64,000 nt of DNA. Origin: UBA11889 sp002313255 (lineage in GTDB: Bacteria > Pseudomonadota > Gammaproteobacteria > Pseudomonadales > Azotimanducaceae). Position numbers and translations under genes: made by a program. Positions within the stretch are counted from its first letter, which is position 1. Each line of letters starts with the position of its first letter. Below are positions 19,010 through 28,368 of this stretch, piece after piece. The stretch spans positions 1 to 64,000 of the forward strand of contig CAJWQX010000004.1 in the NCBI GenBank assembly GCA_913045265.1, given 5' to 3'. Below the pieces are notes generated by a model. It was not told where the DNA came from, made no database searches, and was given only the letters and a program-made list of their open reading frames with translations.

Positions 19010-19567
19010 ATGCCTAATCGGATCAATCGTGTCACCACCCGCACTGGCGATGACGGCCAAACCTCCCTTGCTGACGGTAAGCGCTATCGCAAAGAACATG
19101 AGCGGATGGAATTGATCGGGACCTTGGACGAAGCCAACTGTGCCTTGGGCGTGTTGATCGCCAATCTGGACGCCCATTGTCCATTTCGTGCCTTTCTGGT
19201 GACCGTTCAGTCCCGTCTCTTCGACGTTGGCGCTTCTGTGGCAACAGGCACCAGTCATCTCGACTGTACCGGCGAAACTGCGGTCGTCGACCAACAAATC
19301 GCGCTCTTAAATCAAGAGCTTGATCCACTTCAAGAGTTCGTTCTGCCGGGAGGAAATACGATTTGTGCACTCGCGCACCTGGCAAGAGCGACAATGCGAC
19401 GCGCAGAACGCACGTTTTGGCGTGCCAAAATCAATGCCTTAATTGAAGCCGGTACCGGAGCTTATCTAAACCGTCTATCGGATTACTTGTTCGTCGTCGC
19501 GCGCACTACCGCTGACGGCATAGAACAAACTTGGCAACCGGTGACAAGCGGCGACCCCACTCGTTAA
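19010..19567 (+). CDS. PduO-type cob(I)alamin adenosyltransferase
   Basis: A 185-residue protein with the PduO/ATR signatures: RVTTRTGDDGQTSLADGKR at the N-terminus (ATP-binding), GTLDEANCALG near 45, and the cobalamin/ATP site RATMRRAERTFWR near 128, with LNRLSDYLFVVAR near 156. It makes adenosylcobalamin from cob(I)alamin and ATP. The start ATG follows CGGAG by seven bases; a longer in-frame start exists but lacks a site. No other B12 gene is nearby. Its stop overlaps the end of convergent aceF by four bases. Confidence 0.93.
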   Translation: MPNRINRVTTRTGDDGQTSLADGKRYRKEHERMELIGTLDEANCALGVLIANLDAHCPFRAFLVTVQSRLFDVGASVATGTSHLDCTGETAVVDQQIALLNQELDPLQEFVLPGGNTICALAHLARATMRRAERTFWRAKINALIEAGTGAYLNRLSDYLFVVARTTADGIEQTWQPVTSGDPTR

Positions 19568-21198
19568 CGGAGCAAGCTTTCAGGTTCGGTAAGAATCTGT
19601 CCTAGCCGTCGCACAAATCGGCCAGCCTCGGCCCCATTAATTGCTCGGTGATCGTACGACAAAGAGACCGGTAACATTTTTCGGGGTACAAATTGCTGCC
19701 CATCCCAAAGCGGCTGAGTATCCATCCTGGCGATACCCAGGATGGCTAATTCAGGCGCGTTTACGATGGGGGTAAAGCCCGTGCCACCAATTGCGCCTAA
19801 GCTCGAAACAGTAAAACAACCCCCTGCCATATGCTCAGGTCTGAGTTTTCGTCCCCTGGCTAGCTGGGAAAGTTCTGTTACCTCCTCGGCAAGATCCACG
19901 ATACCTTTCTCGTCCACATCTCGAATCACTGGCACCACAAGCCCAACATCGGTATCGACTGCAAAACCAATATGGCAATATTTTTTCAATATCAACGTCC
20001 GTAGAGTCGGACCCAGCGAGGCGTTAAATCGTGGAAACTCGGCAAGACTTAGTGCACATGCCTTTAACACAAATGCGAGAGGCGTAAGCGATTCTATCCC
20101 CTCGTCACGTTTCATCTTCGCCCTGACATCTTCCAAGTGCGTCGCGTCAACGAGATCGTGTTGGGTGACATGCACGACGTTGAGCCAACTTCGATGTAAA
20201 TTCGCGGCACCGGTGCGGCGAACACGCGATAGATCAACCTCTTCGATGGTCCCATATTTCGTGAAGTCCTCTGAAGGCACGCTCGGAAGGACAGCTTGGT
20301 TGGGATCGCTTGAACTCGTTAAAACCGCCTTGACGTACGCTTTAACATCGTCCTTAACAATCCGACCTTGAGCACCAGAGCCTTGTATAGAATTCAGTTC
20401 AACCCCTAATTCCCGAGCCAGCCTGCGTACCGCCGGTCCGGCATAAATCGTTTCATCAGTCAACCGAACCCCGGGCTCAAGAGTTTGGGTCGTTCGGATT
20501 CTTGGCGTGCTTATATCTAGATCGGTCGCGACCGTATTTGGAGCGACATTCGACTGACGCGTTCCAACCGCCACGTCAACTGGGTCACCCGGCACGATGA
20601 CCGCAACGACCGCCCCCTCGACCACCTCATCGTCCACTGCTAATGCGACGGACTTCACCTTCCCGTTTACGGGTGACGGGATTTCCATCGACGCTTTTTC
20701 TGACTCAATCACCACTATAGGATCGTCAACAAACACGGCGTCCCCTGGTGCAACTGTTACTTCGATCACAACAACGTCTTCGGCGTCTCCCAGATCGGGG
20801 ACCCGTACTTCGACCTGTGGTGTGCCTTCTAAAGTGGGTGCATCGCGATTCCCATCGTCCGACTCTCGCAGTGCATAACGCCGTCTCTCTACCCCAGACG
20901 TTTTGTCTTCGCGGACTTCGTCGATAATGCTATCCGCTTCATCTGTCCGGGCAGGGTTGCCATCCGTTTCTATGGTTGCAACCAAATCCCCCTCATTAAC
21001 GATATCGCCGACCGCGAGACTGATTCCGACAACTTTCCCAGCCACCTCGGCTGGTAATTCCATGGACGCCTTCTCTGATTCGATAACGACCAACGTAGTA
21101 TCAACCGGGATTTCGTCTCCCTCGGCAATACAGATTTCAATGACTTCAACTTCTTCGGCGTCGCCGACATCAGGGACTCTGACCTCAACGAGGCTCAT
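19564..21198 (-). CDS. aceF: Pyruvate dehydrogenase E2 (dihydrolipoyllysine acetyltransferase)
   Basis: A 544-residue E2 chain with two lipoyl domains, at about residues 3-77 and 128-205, each with the lipoylated lysine in ESEKASM (Lys43 and about Lys171). A peripheral subunit-binding domain follows at about 255-295 (AGPAVRRLARELGV), then the catalytic core. The active-site motif reads DHRAING instead of the more common DHRVIDG; the same Asn form occurs in Pseudomonas and Azotobacter E2p. It moves the acetyl group from E1 to CoA. The start overlaps the aceE stop (ATGA). The E3 gene lpd does not follow. Confidence 0.96.
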   Translation of the reverse strand: MSLVEVRVPDVGDAEEVEVIEICIAEGDEIPVDTTLVVIESEKASMELPAEVAGKVVGISLAVGDIVNEGDLVATIETDGNPARTDEADSIIDEVREDKTSGVERRRYALRESDDGNRDAPTLEGTPQVEVRVPDLGDAEDVVVIEVTVAPGDAVFVDDPIVVIESEKASMEIPSPVNGKVKSVALAVDDEVVEGAVVAVIVPGDPVDVAVGTRQSNVAPNTVATDLDISTPRIRTTQTLEPGVRLTDETIYAGPAVRRLARELGVELNSIQGSGAQGRIVKDDVKAYVKAVLTSSSDPNQAVLPSVPSEDFTKYGTIEEVDLSRVRRTGAANLHRSWLNVVHVTQHDLVDATHLEDVRAKMKRDEGIESLTPLAFVLKACALSLAEFPRFNASLGPTLRTLILKKYCHIGFAVDTDVGLVVPVIRDVDEKGIVDLAEEVTELSQLARGRKLRPEHMAGGCFTVSSLGAIGGTGFTPIVNAPELAILGIARMDTQPLWDGQQFVPRKMLPVSLSYDHRAINGAEAGRFVRRLGQILTEPESLLR

Positions 21199-23861
21199 GA
21201 TCGTCGAGGATTTGGTTTATCCGGGGCGATCCCCATTTCTTCAATCGCATCCTCAACGTCGCTCTCTGCGATCACCTGCGCGCTCGCGAGTTCCGTTAGA
21301 GCTGCTAGTGTGACAAATCGCTCATCGACTTCAAAAAAACCACGCAATTGTTCCCTCGTATCGCTGCGTCCAAAACCATCCGTCCCCAAAACTCGATACG
21401 GCGCGGCGTGAAAAGCACGAATAGATTCCGCGTAGAGTTTGACGTAATCGGTTGCGGCAACGACGGGGATGTCGCCGTCAAGGCACTCTGAAACATAACT
21501 GCGGCGTGAATCCTCCGCAGGATGCAGCATGTTCCATCGCGCAACGTCGTGTCCATCCCTTGCTAACTCTGTAAAGCTGGTGACGCTCCAGACTTCGCTG
21601 TCGACACCATAATCGCGCTTTAATCGGGTCGACGCTTTTGTTACTTCATTTAGTATCGCACCACTACCCAGCAGCCGAATTTTTCTGGCCGACCTACTCG
21701 AATCAAAGGACATTAATTCGTACATCCCCCTTAGGATGCCGCTTGCTGTCCCTTCTGGCATCGCCGGTTGAATATAGTTTTCGTTCATCAGGGTGATGTA
21801 GTAGAAGATCCGTTCATCCTCGACATACATTCGCCGGAGTCCATCCTGAACGATCACGGCTAGCTCGTATGCATAACATGGGTCGTACGAAACGCAGTTT
21901 GGAACGGCTCCCGATAGCAGGTGGCTGTGCCCATCTTGGTGTTGCAATCCCTCGCCATTGAGAGTTGTCCGCCCCGAAGTGGCTCCCAACAAAAACCCTC
22001 GTGCTTGCATGTCGCCTGCCGCCCAAGCGAGATCGCCAACGCGTTGAAATCCGAACATGGAATAAAAAAGATAAAAGGGGATCAGCGTGTACTGGTTCGT
22101 ACTATACGACGTAGCGGCTGCCAGCCACGCGGCAAATGCACCAGCTTCGTTGATCCCTTCTTCAAGAACCTGCCCATCTTTCGACTCTCGGTATGCGGTC
22201 AACTCGCCGGCATCAACCGGCTCGTATAGTTGCCCCTCCGAAGAGTAGATCCCCAATTGTCGGAACATCCCTTCCATACCAAAGGTCCGGGCCTCATCGG
22301 GAACGATCGGCACGATCCTTTTTCCGATTGACTCGTCCCGCAAAAGTGTTGATAGAATTCTTACGAAGCCCATCGTCGTCGAGAATTTTCGTTCGCCGCC
22401 GCCCTGTAGCAAATTGTCAAGATATTCAAGAGAGGGGATATCGAATCCGGATGGGGCGGCAATACGACTCGGGATCGGACCGCCAAGTTTCTCCCGCTGC
22501 TCGAGCATATACACCATTTCTGGACTATCACTAGGCGGTCTGTAATACGGCACCGACTCTAATTCACTGTCTGACAGAGGGATGTCAAAGCGATCACGAA
22601 AATGCTTTAGATCGTCAAGATCAAGCTTTTTGACTTGGTGCGTGGTGTTCTCGGATTCCCCAGCATCGCCCATCCCATATCCCTTCACGGTCTTCGCAAG
22701 AATGACCGTGGGCTGGCCGCGATGATCCATGGCCGCTTGGTAAGCTGCGTACACCTTGAAGGGGTCGTGGCCACCGCGATTGAGGCGCATGATGTCATCG
22801 TCGGATAGGTGAGCGACAAGTTTCAGCAATTCTGGGTGTTTCCCGAAAAATTCTTGGCGGGTGTAGCCGCCGCCTTTCGCCTTGTAATTCTGGTATTCGC
22901 CGTCCACGGTCTCGTTCATGCGTTGCTGCAGGAGCCCATCAACGTCATTGGTGAAGAGCGGATCCCATAATCGCCCCCATACAACCTTGATTACGTTCCA
23001 TCCTGCGCCGCGAAATTCGCCTTCAAGTTCTTGGATTATCTTTCCGTTTCCGCGGACGGGTCCGTCCAGTCGTTGCAAATTGCAGTTGACGACAAAAACA
23101 AGGTTGTCGAGTCGCTCGCGTCCCGCAAGCCCGAGCGCGCCAAGGGACTCGGGTTCGTCGCACTCGCCATCACCAAGGAACGCCCATACCTTACGATCCT
23201 CCATCGCAATGAGGCCGCGCGAATCAAGATATTTCATGATATGCGCTTGATAAATTGCCTGAATTGGTCCAAGGCCCATCGAAACGGTGGGGAACTGCCA
23301 ATAGTCAGGCATGAGCCATGGGTGGGGATAGGAAGAAAGTCCATCACCACCGACTTCTTGGCGAAAATTATCAAGATGTTCTTCATTCAGTCTGCGTTCT
23401 AAAAAGGAGCGCGCATATATACCCGGGGCGCTATGCCCTTGGAAATAGATCAAATCTCCAGCGTACTCTGGCGTCGGTCCTCTGAAAAAGTAGTTGAATC
23501 CAATTTCATAGAGAGTCGCCGAAGAAGCAAAAGTCGAAATGTGTCCACCCAGGTCCCCGTCCCGACGATTTGCTCGGACTACCATCGCTAGCGCGTTCCA
23601 GCGAATTAGACTGCGGATCCGCCTTTCCGTGAAAAGATCGCCCGGCATGAACGCCTCGAGATGGGCTGGGATGGTATTCCGATAGGGCGTGGTGATGGTG
23701 TAGGGCAGCGAGGCGCCCGTTTTAGTCATTCGAGAAGACAATCGTCTCAACAAAAAATTAGCCCGTTCAACCCCTTCGTTATCGAGAATATATTCGAGCG
23801 AAGCTAACCACTCTTGTGTCTCTGTAGGATTGGTATCCTCCCTATCCCCTCGAGCTGCCAT
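21195..23861 (-). CDS. aceE: Pyruvate dehydrogenase E1, homodimeric type
   Basis: An 888-residue protein of the single-chain E1 type. It contains HSAPGIYARSFLERRL near the N-terminus, the thiamine diphosphate motif GDGECDEPESLGAL with NLQRLDGPVRGN near residue 230-265, and GATSGRTTLNGEGLQHQDGHS near 635. It decarboxylates pyruvate and loads acetyl onto the lipoyl arms of AceF. The ATG at 23861 is preferred over a TTG three codons earlier because it matches the family start. It is the first gene of an aceE-aceF operon; no pdhR-like regulator lies upstream. Confidence 0.97.
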   Translation of the reverse strand: MAARGDREDTNPTETQEWLASLEYILDNEGVERANFLLRRLSSRMTKTGASLPYTITTPYRNTIPAHLEAFMPGDLFTERRIRSLIRWNALAMVVRANRRDGDLGGHISTFASSATLYEIGFNYFFRGPTPEYAGDLIYFQGHSAPGIYARSFLERRLNEEHLDNFRQEVGGDGLSSYPHPWLMPDYWQFPTVSMGLGPIQAIYQAHIMKYLDSRGLIAMEDRKVWAFLGDGECDEPESLGALGLAGRERLDNLVFVVNCNLQRLDGPVRGNGKIIQELEGEFRGAGWNVIKVVWGRLWDPLFTNDVDGLLQQRMNETVDGEYQNYKAKGGGYTRQEFFGKHPELLKLVAHLSDDDIMRLNRGGHDPFKVYAAYQAAMDHRGQPTVILAKTVKGYGMGDAGESENTTHQVKKLDLDDLKHFRDRFDIPLSDSELESVPYYRPPSDSPEMVYMLEQREKLGGPIPSRIAAPSGFDIPSLEYLDNLLQGGGERKFSTTMGFVRILSTLLRDESIGKRIVPIVPDEARTFGMEGMFRQLGIYSSEGQLYEPVDAGELTAYRESKDGQVLEEGINEAGAFAAWLAAATSYSTNQYTLIPFYLFYSMFGFQRVGDLAWAAGDMQARGFLLGATSGRTTLNGEGLQHQDGHSHLLSGAVPNCVSYDPCYAYELAVIVQDGLRRMYVEDERIFYYITLMNENYIQPAMPEGTASGILRGMYELMSFDSSRSARKIRLLGSGAILNEVTKASTRLKRDYGVDSEVWSVTSFTELARDGHDVARWNMLHPAEDSRRSYVSECLDGDIPVVAATDYVKLYAESIRAFHAAPYRVLGTDGFGRSDTREQLRGFFEVDERFVTLAALTELASAQVIAESDVEDAIEEMGIAPDKPNPRRS

Positions 23862-23924
23862 TACACCCAATTCCAGTTGCCGATGATCATGCTTCGCCCG
23901 AAAACCCGTAGAGCATGAACCATC

Positions 23925-24830
23925 TTACGCTGGATTCAGCCATGCGGCGCCGCGTGCGCCGCTTGCATCGCCATGTTCAGCCGGCACGATTTGAGTAGTG
24001 CCTTCCGAAGTGAAGGCGTATTCAGCCACTTTGACTGGCAAGTCGCGATACAGGTAATTCGAATTAGAGATACCTCCTCCGCAAACAATTATGTCGGGAT
24101 CGATCACATTAATTATCTGGGCCAAGGTTCGCGCCAACATTGAGGTATACAAAGCGTACGAACGTTCGCCGAACTCGGAGCCCGCAACCGTATCCGCTTC
24201 GCGGTTTTCACCGGTCAACAGACGATGCGTCAATGAAAGTCCTGGCCCGGACAAAAAGGTTTCGACACAGTTGACCCGACCGCAATAACATTCTCGATCC
24301 GGAAGATCTGCCTCCGCAGAAGTCCCATGGCGGTCGGAACGGAAGTAGGGCAAGGGTGTATGGCCCCACTCGCCACTCAGTCGGTTCGGGCCAACAAGAA
24401 GTCGGCCATTCATTACCCAGCCACCTCCGACGCCAGTACCTAGAATGATGCCGAAGACACATTGACTTTCTCGACCCGCACCCGCCACAGCTTCCGATAA
24501 AGCAAAACAATCGGCATCGTTTGCAATTCGAACAGGCCGACTCAACGACTTAATCAGATCGTCCAGCAAGGGGCGTCCGTTAAGCCAAGTTGAATTACAA
24601 TTTTTCATCACAGACCGGTTGGAAATCCAGGCTCCAGGCGTGCCGATTCCAACCGGGCATTTGATACCCGCTTCATCATCGAGTTCTCGAACAAGTTCCG
24701 AAATTGTTTGAACGGTTTGATCGTATTGTTCTCTAGGCACGGCCAGTCGAATCACTTCTGCGACGTTGCCCTCACGATCCATCAAGATTCCTTCAATCTT
24801 AGTACCACCTAGGTCAATTCCTATACGCAT
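23925..24830 (-). CDS. ROK-family sugar kinase (Mak/NagK-like)
   Basis: A 301-residue ROK kinase starting MRIGIDLGGTKIEG, with the phosphate motif at residues 6-11, a catalytic Asp in NDADCFALSEA near 115, the GTGVGGG motif near 145, and the zinc motif CYCGRVNC. Sequence order and motifs such as NSTWLNGRPL match E. coli Mak (fructokinase) more closely than NagK. The ATG is two bases past the ampD stop, so the two genes form one unit. That linkage to wall recycling leaves open an amino-sugar substrate. The ATG chosen matches the family start; an upstream frame adds 15 unlikely residues. Confidence 0.88.
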   Translation of the reverse strand: MRIGIDLGGTKIEGILMDREGNVAEVIRLAVPREQYDQTVQTISELVRELDDEAGIKCPVGIGTPGAWISNRSVMKNCNSTWLNGRPLLDDLIKSLSRPVRIANDADCFALSEAVAGAGRESQCVFGIILGTGVGGGWVMNGRLLVGPNRLSGEWGHTPLPYFRSDRHGTSAEADLPDRECYCGRVNCVETFLSGPGLSLTHRLLTGENREADTVAGSEFGERSYALYTSMLARTLAQIINVIDPDIIVCGGGISNSNYLYRDLPVKVAEYAFTSEGTTQIVPAEHGDASGARGAAWLNPA

Positions 24831-24832
24831 CG

Positions 24833-25390
24833 TCAGCTCGAATGTCTCACCACTTCTGTATAGATCCGCTCCCATTCAAACTCCGTACCGGGATCTTTCT
24901 TACGCAAGGGTGCAATTTCCTGGTGACCAACAATTCGGCCAAGCGAGAGCGCGGGGTATTTGGCAATGAGCGCCCGCAAAATGACGGCGAGTTTGCGGTA
25001 CTGAGAATTCGTATATTTGCTGCGATCCGTCCCTTCTAGTTCGATTCCAACGGAAAAATCGTTACACGCCAATCGTGATCCAAAAGAAGAAACCCCCGCG
25101 TGCCATGCCCTTCGATTGAAGGGTGCAAACTGGATCACCAGACCGCGTCGGGTAATATATATGTGCGGCGAGACTTTCATCCCTTCCAACGATTGAAGTT
25201 GAGGATGGTCATCCAAATTTAGCTCATTACAAAAAAAAGCAGGCACCAGATTGGCTCCGAACACGCCCGCTGGAAGGGATATCGAGTGAATTACCACGAG
25301 TGTAATCGCGGCACCCGTGGGTCGATCATCGCAATTGATCGATGGTTTCCGAGTAACTCTCGATAACCAGTGATCGATGGTTACAACCAC
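24833..25390 (-). CDS. ampD: 1,6-anhydro-N-acetylmuramyl-L-alanine amidase AmpD
   Basis: A 185-residue amidase_2 protein. The zinc ligands are seen in VVIHSIS (near residue 35), GHQEIAP (near 155) and KKDPGTEF (near 165), and the AWHAGVS block near 95 is typical. It cuts the stem peptide from anhydro-muropeptides imported by AmpG in the cytoplasm. There is no signal peptide, consistent with the cytoplasmic AmpD rather than periplasmic AmiD-like proteins. It is followed by the ROK kinase and diverges from nadC with 36 bases between starts. Confidence 0.94.
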   Translation of the reverse strand: MVVTIDHWLSRVTRKPSINCDDRPTGAAITLVVIHSISLPAGVFGANLVPAFFCNELNLDDHPQLQSLEGMKVSPHIYITRRGLVIQFAPFNRRAWHAGVSSFGSRLACNDFSVGIELEGTDRSKYTNSQYRKLAVILRALIAKYPALSLGRIVGHQEIAPLRKKDPGTEFEWERIYTEVVRHSS

Positions 25391-25426
25391 GTCTACGCGA
25401 CTCTTCGATTTCGCTGAAATGACATA

Positions 25427-26299
25427 ATGACGACTATGGATCCATCACCCCTATCGGTCAACGAGGCCTTCTTCGACGAGGTTCGTCGCAACGTCCGAGC
25501 CGCTATCGTCGAAGACGTTGGTTCGGGCGACATTAACGCGGCGTTGATTTCAACGGATCAACTTGCCACGGCGCATCTGATTACTCGAACCGCAGGCGTA
25601 TTCTGTGGTCAACCCTGGGCTGACGAAACCTGTCAGCAAATTGACACATCAATTACCCTCGAATGGCTAGTGCACGATGGCCAAAGCGTAACACCGGGCG
25701 ATGCCCTGTTAGTTGCACATGGACCCGCACGAAGCTTGCTGACTTGTGAACGAATCATGTTGAACTTTATTCAACTACTCTCGGGAACAGCAACCGCCGC
25801 AAGCCAGTATGTGGAAGCGATTTCGGAAACCAGCGCTAAGATTCTAGACACCCGTAAGACTGTGCCCGGCCTTCGGATAGCCCAGAAATATGCGGTTGCG
25901 GTTGCAGGCGCGAAAAATCACAGATTGGGACTATTTGATGCGTACCTGATTAAAGAAAATCACATCGCCGCGGCCGGCGGGATCACCGAGAGTGTCGACG
26001 TTGCGCGACGACAAAACCCCCATATCAAAATCGAAGTTGAAGTCGAGACGATTTCCCAATTGGTGGAGGCAATCGAAGCAGCCGTCGACATGGCATTGCT
26101 GGACAACTTCTCAATGGAAAAGCTTCACGAAGCGGTAACACTTAGTGACGGAAACATACAACTCGAAGCATCCGGTGGTATCACACTCGAAAACGTAGTC
26201 TCGATCGCCCAAACAGGAGTGAACTATATTTCAGTCGGCGAGATAACAAAAAATATCGAGCCGATGGATCTCTCTTTACGTTTCGAGCCCGAAAAATAA
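25427..26299 (+). CDS. nadC: Nicotinate-nucleotide pyrophosphorylase (quinolinate phosphoribosyltransferase)
   Basis: A 290-residue protein with the NadC signature blocks EDVGSGDINAALI near residue 29, LLTCERIMLNFIQLLSGTAT near 105, DTRKTVPGLR near 144, and KIEVEVETISQ and LEASGGI in the second half. It makes NaMN from quinolinate and PRPP in NAD synthesis. The ampD-nadC pair followed by tRNA-Thr and pilD matches the Pseudomonas ampD-nadC-tRNA-Thr-pilABCD neighbourhood. An inverted repeat lies shortly after the stop. Confidence 0.96.
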   Translation: MTTMDPSPLSVNEAFFDEVRRNVRAAIVEDVGSGDINAALISTDQLATAHLITRTAGVFCGQPWADETCQQIDTSITLEWLVHDGQSVTPGDALLVAHGPARSLLTCERIMLNFIQLLSGTATAASQYVEAISETSAKILDTRKTVPGLRIAQKYAVAVAGAKNHRLGLFDAYLIKENHIAAAGGITESVDVARRQNPHIKIEVEVETISQLVEAIEAAVDMALLDNFSMEKLHEAVTLSDGNIQLEASGGITLENVVSIAQTGVNYISVGEITKNIEPMDLSLRFEPEK

Positions 26300-26364
26300 A
26301 CTCAAAGTCCCTAATGAAAACCATACATGTCTCTTCATGCATTGATTCTCGACCACACCAAGAT

Positions 26365-26398
26365 CCAATGGCTTTGAAAATATTTACGAAGCCATTGG
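26365..26398. terminator. Inverted repeat between nadC and the H-NS-family gene (possible two-way terminator)
   Basis: A perfect ten-base stem, CCAATGGCTT and its complement, with a 14-base AT-rich loop lies between two convergent genes. No T run follows on either strand, so the terminator role is inferred from position only. Confidence 0.5.
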
Positions 26399-26412
26399 CG
26401 CTTTAGGCGACG

Positions 26413-26754
26413 TTATAAGATCTTATACTGAGACAGAGTCTTGAACTTAATGACGTCTACTCCGTCCTTCTCACAGATCTTAACGACCCATCCTGGAGCC
26501 CGACCACGACCCGTCCATGTATTGTTCCCGGACTTGTAAACTGGTTTTACTTTGCGCTTTCTACGAGCAACGGCAGGCCTTTTAGAAGGGTTACGCGTCG
26601 CATAAAGATCATCCAACGTCACGTCCTCGTTCTTTAATATCGTATCTACTTTTGCTTTAACTCGATCCAGTCTTTTCTGTCGCTTTTCTATTTCAGATTT
26701 CGCGTCACGGATAAGAGCTTGAAGCTCGGATACTGAAAGTTTTTTAGCAGCCAT
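26413..26754 (-). CDS. H-NS-family nucleoid protein (HvrA/BpH3 type)
   Basis: A 113-residue protein. The N-terminal half (LSVSELQALIRDAKSEIEKR and on) is a charged helix suited to oligomerisation. A basic linker RKRKVKP follows, and the C-terminal DNA-binding loop is TWTGRGRAPGWV at about residues 78-89, the H-NS family motif. Such proteins bind AT-rich DNA and silence foreign genes. The ATG at 26754 has AGAGGG five bases upstream; the earlier in-frame start has none. The gene and its upstream region are much more AT-rich than the surroundings. Two promoter candidates precede it. Confidence 0.92.
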   Translation of the reverse strand: MAAKKLSVSELQALIRDAKSEIEKRQKRLDRVKAKVDTILKNEDVTLDDLYATRNPSKRPAVARRKRKVKPVYKSGNNTWTGRGRAPGWVVKICEKDGVDVIKFKTLSQYKIL

Positions 26755-26783
26755 AATCCCTCTTACTATTCCCATTTCAAGAA

Positions 26784-26856
26784 ATTATAATAAAGTTACA
26801 TAATGAAACTGGGTTTGTAAACACCCTTATATAAATAATCTAGTGTTTAACAACAA
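26784..26856 (-). promoter_or_regulatory. Promoter region of the H-NS-family gene
   Basis: Two candidates on the minus strand. The nearer has a perfect -10 TATAAT (26789-26784), without a good -35, and would give a leader of about 23 bases. The farther has TTGTTG (26856-26851), 17 bases and TATATA (26833-26828). AT-rich surroundings could let the protein silence its own gene. Confidence 0.5.
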
Positions 26857-27123
26857 TAAGATACAGGTAAAACGCAGTTTAAAAGTTCCAATTATCAATC
26901 TAATTTATTGTCCGATCTGCAGAATACTTAACCGTCATCGTTAACCTTATATTCATGACAGCAGCGCGCGACCAGACAATTCAAACGGTCTTCTGAGCTG
27001 TTTATATCAATTTGATAAGACAGGATATTTTCGGTGTAACGAATAATCCGCCGTAACCGCGCGATAGACGTATTCATCCATAAAATGCATTGTGTTTGAC
27101 GGCTCTGCGTTCGCGTTGACAGC
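26857..27123. other. AT-rich non-coding stretch between the H-NS-family gene and tRNA-Thr
   Basis: No open frame longer than a few tens of codons is present on either strand. A short palindrome, TATCA-ATT-TGATA, lies at 27005-27017. I see no copy of the tRNA 3' end that would mark an integration site. Confidence 0.45.
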
Positions 27124-27199
<76 letters not shown>

Positions 27200-27486
27200 G
27201 CGGGCGGCGCAAAGCTTAACGTCTCAACAAGTGTTCCTCAATAAAGAGATTCACGCGGCGGGCGTTCTTTCTTTAAAAAAATTTGACGCCTTCCACTATT
27301 AATCATCGGCTTCGACCGTCGTATAAATTAAAGAGTGATTTTTTACTTCATCACTTCTGCAAAAAAAGGAAAATAGGACCCAGAAGCTAATAGGACAAAT
27401 ATTCGAATCTTAGAAATCTATATAGCTTCCGTATAACCTATTGGCGTTATCTTGAAAGTAACCCCATTTTCAGGGAGTGCAAATAT
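27200..27486. other. AT-rich leader between tRNA-Thr and pilD
   Basis: These 287 bases lie where pilA, pilB and pilC sit in related genomes. They contain no coding remnant that I can recognise. The stretch from about 27270 on is AT-rich. It must hold the tRNA promoter (minus strand) and the pilD promoter (plus strand), but I could not settle on boxes for either. AGGGAG at 27472-27477 is the pilD ribosome site. Confidence 0.45.
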
Positions 27487-28368
27487 TTGTCCGCCAGCGG
27501 AATAGAGAATTTAAGCCAAATGCTATCGGTGGACTGGTTGACACTGCCGTTCGTGGGACTCATCGCTCTGGCGATCGGAAGCTTCCTAAACGTAATCATT
27601 TACCGGCTTCCACTAATGCTCGAGCGAAATACTCGCCGAGAAGCCCAACGAGCGCTCCACATCAACGTTTCAACTGAAACGAAATTTGACCTGGTCCATC
27701 CCCGCTCCCACTGCCCTTCTTGCGAAGGCATTATCTCGCCGCGGCACAACATCCCATTGATTAGCTGGGTCATTCTAAGAGGCAAGTGCGTTCTCTGTGC
27801 AAGTCCAATCTCGGTACGTTATCCCTTGATTGAGAGCATCACGTGCCTGTTGGCGATCGGAACAATCTCGATATGGGGATATTCAATTGCGGCGTTGCTT
27901 TACTTTGTCTTCCTTGCATCTTTATTAACGTTGTTAGTTATCGACATCGAAACGACGCTGCTTCCAGATCAAATTACGCTGCCTCTCGTCTGGCTGGGAC
28001 TTATCGTATCGCACCAGTATGTCGACACTGGCGATTTCCCCAGCCCCATATCTTCTCTAGTGGGAGCGACCGTCGGCTATACGTCACTGTGGGCCATCAA
28101 CCAAGTGTTCAAACTAATCCGGGGGCAGAACGGTATGGGCAATGGCGATTTCAAATTGACAGCCGCACTGGGGGCTTGGCTCGGCTGGCAAGCCCTGCCG
28201 ACCGTCATACTCGTCGCATCAATATTAGGACTAGCCTATGCTTTGTTTCTAATCTCCTTGGGCAAATTGTCGGTGAAACAAGCAATTCCTTTCGGGCCCT
28301 TTTTAAGTATTGGAGGCTGCGTTACTCTCGCGACTAGCGATTTTTTTGCGGCTTTCTTCTCCCTTTGA
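27487..28368 (+). CDS. pilD: Type IV prepilin peptidase / leader peptidase (PilD/GspO)
   Basis: A 293-residue membrane protease with all family marks: four zinc cysteines (76, 79, 101, 104 in HCPSC and KCVLC), the catalytic aspartates Asp153 (VIDIETTLLPDQI) and Asp221 (GMGNGDFK), and about seven helices. It cuts and methylates prepilins of type IV pili and type II secretion. The start is a TTG nine bases after AGGGAG; an ATG at 27520 is the alternative. The pilin and assembly genes pilABC are absent here, so it may serve type II secretion, for which gspAB exist in the window. Confidence 0.93.
   Translation: MSASGIENLSQMLSVDWLTLPFVGLIALAIGSFLNVIIYRLPLMLERNTRREAQRALHINVSTETKFDLVHPRSHCPSCEGIISPRHNIPLISWVILRGKCVLCASPISVRYPLIESITCLLAIGTISIWGYSIAALLYFVFLASLLTLLVIDIETTLLPDQITLPLVWLGLIVSHQYVDTGDFPSPISSLVGATVGYTSLWAINQVFKLIRGQNGMGNGDFKLTAALGAWLGWQALPTVILVASILGLAYALFLISLGKLSVKQAIPFGPFLSIGGCVTLATSDFFAAFFSL

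Noticed and set aside
19564..21198. Damaged E2 active site (Asp to Asn in HRAING)
   Set aside because: The same Asn form is found in Pseudomonas and Azotobacter E2p, so it is a normal variant.
26857..27123. Integration site at the tRNA-Thr 3' end
   Set aside because: No direct repeat of the tRNA 3' end and no integrase gene are seen on either side.
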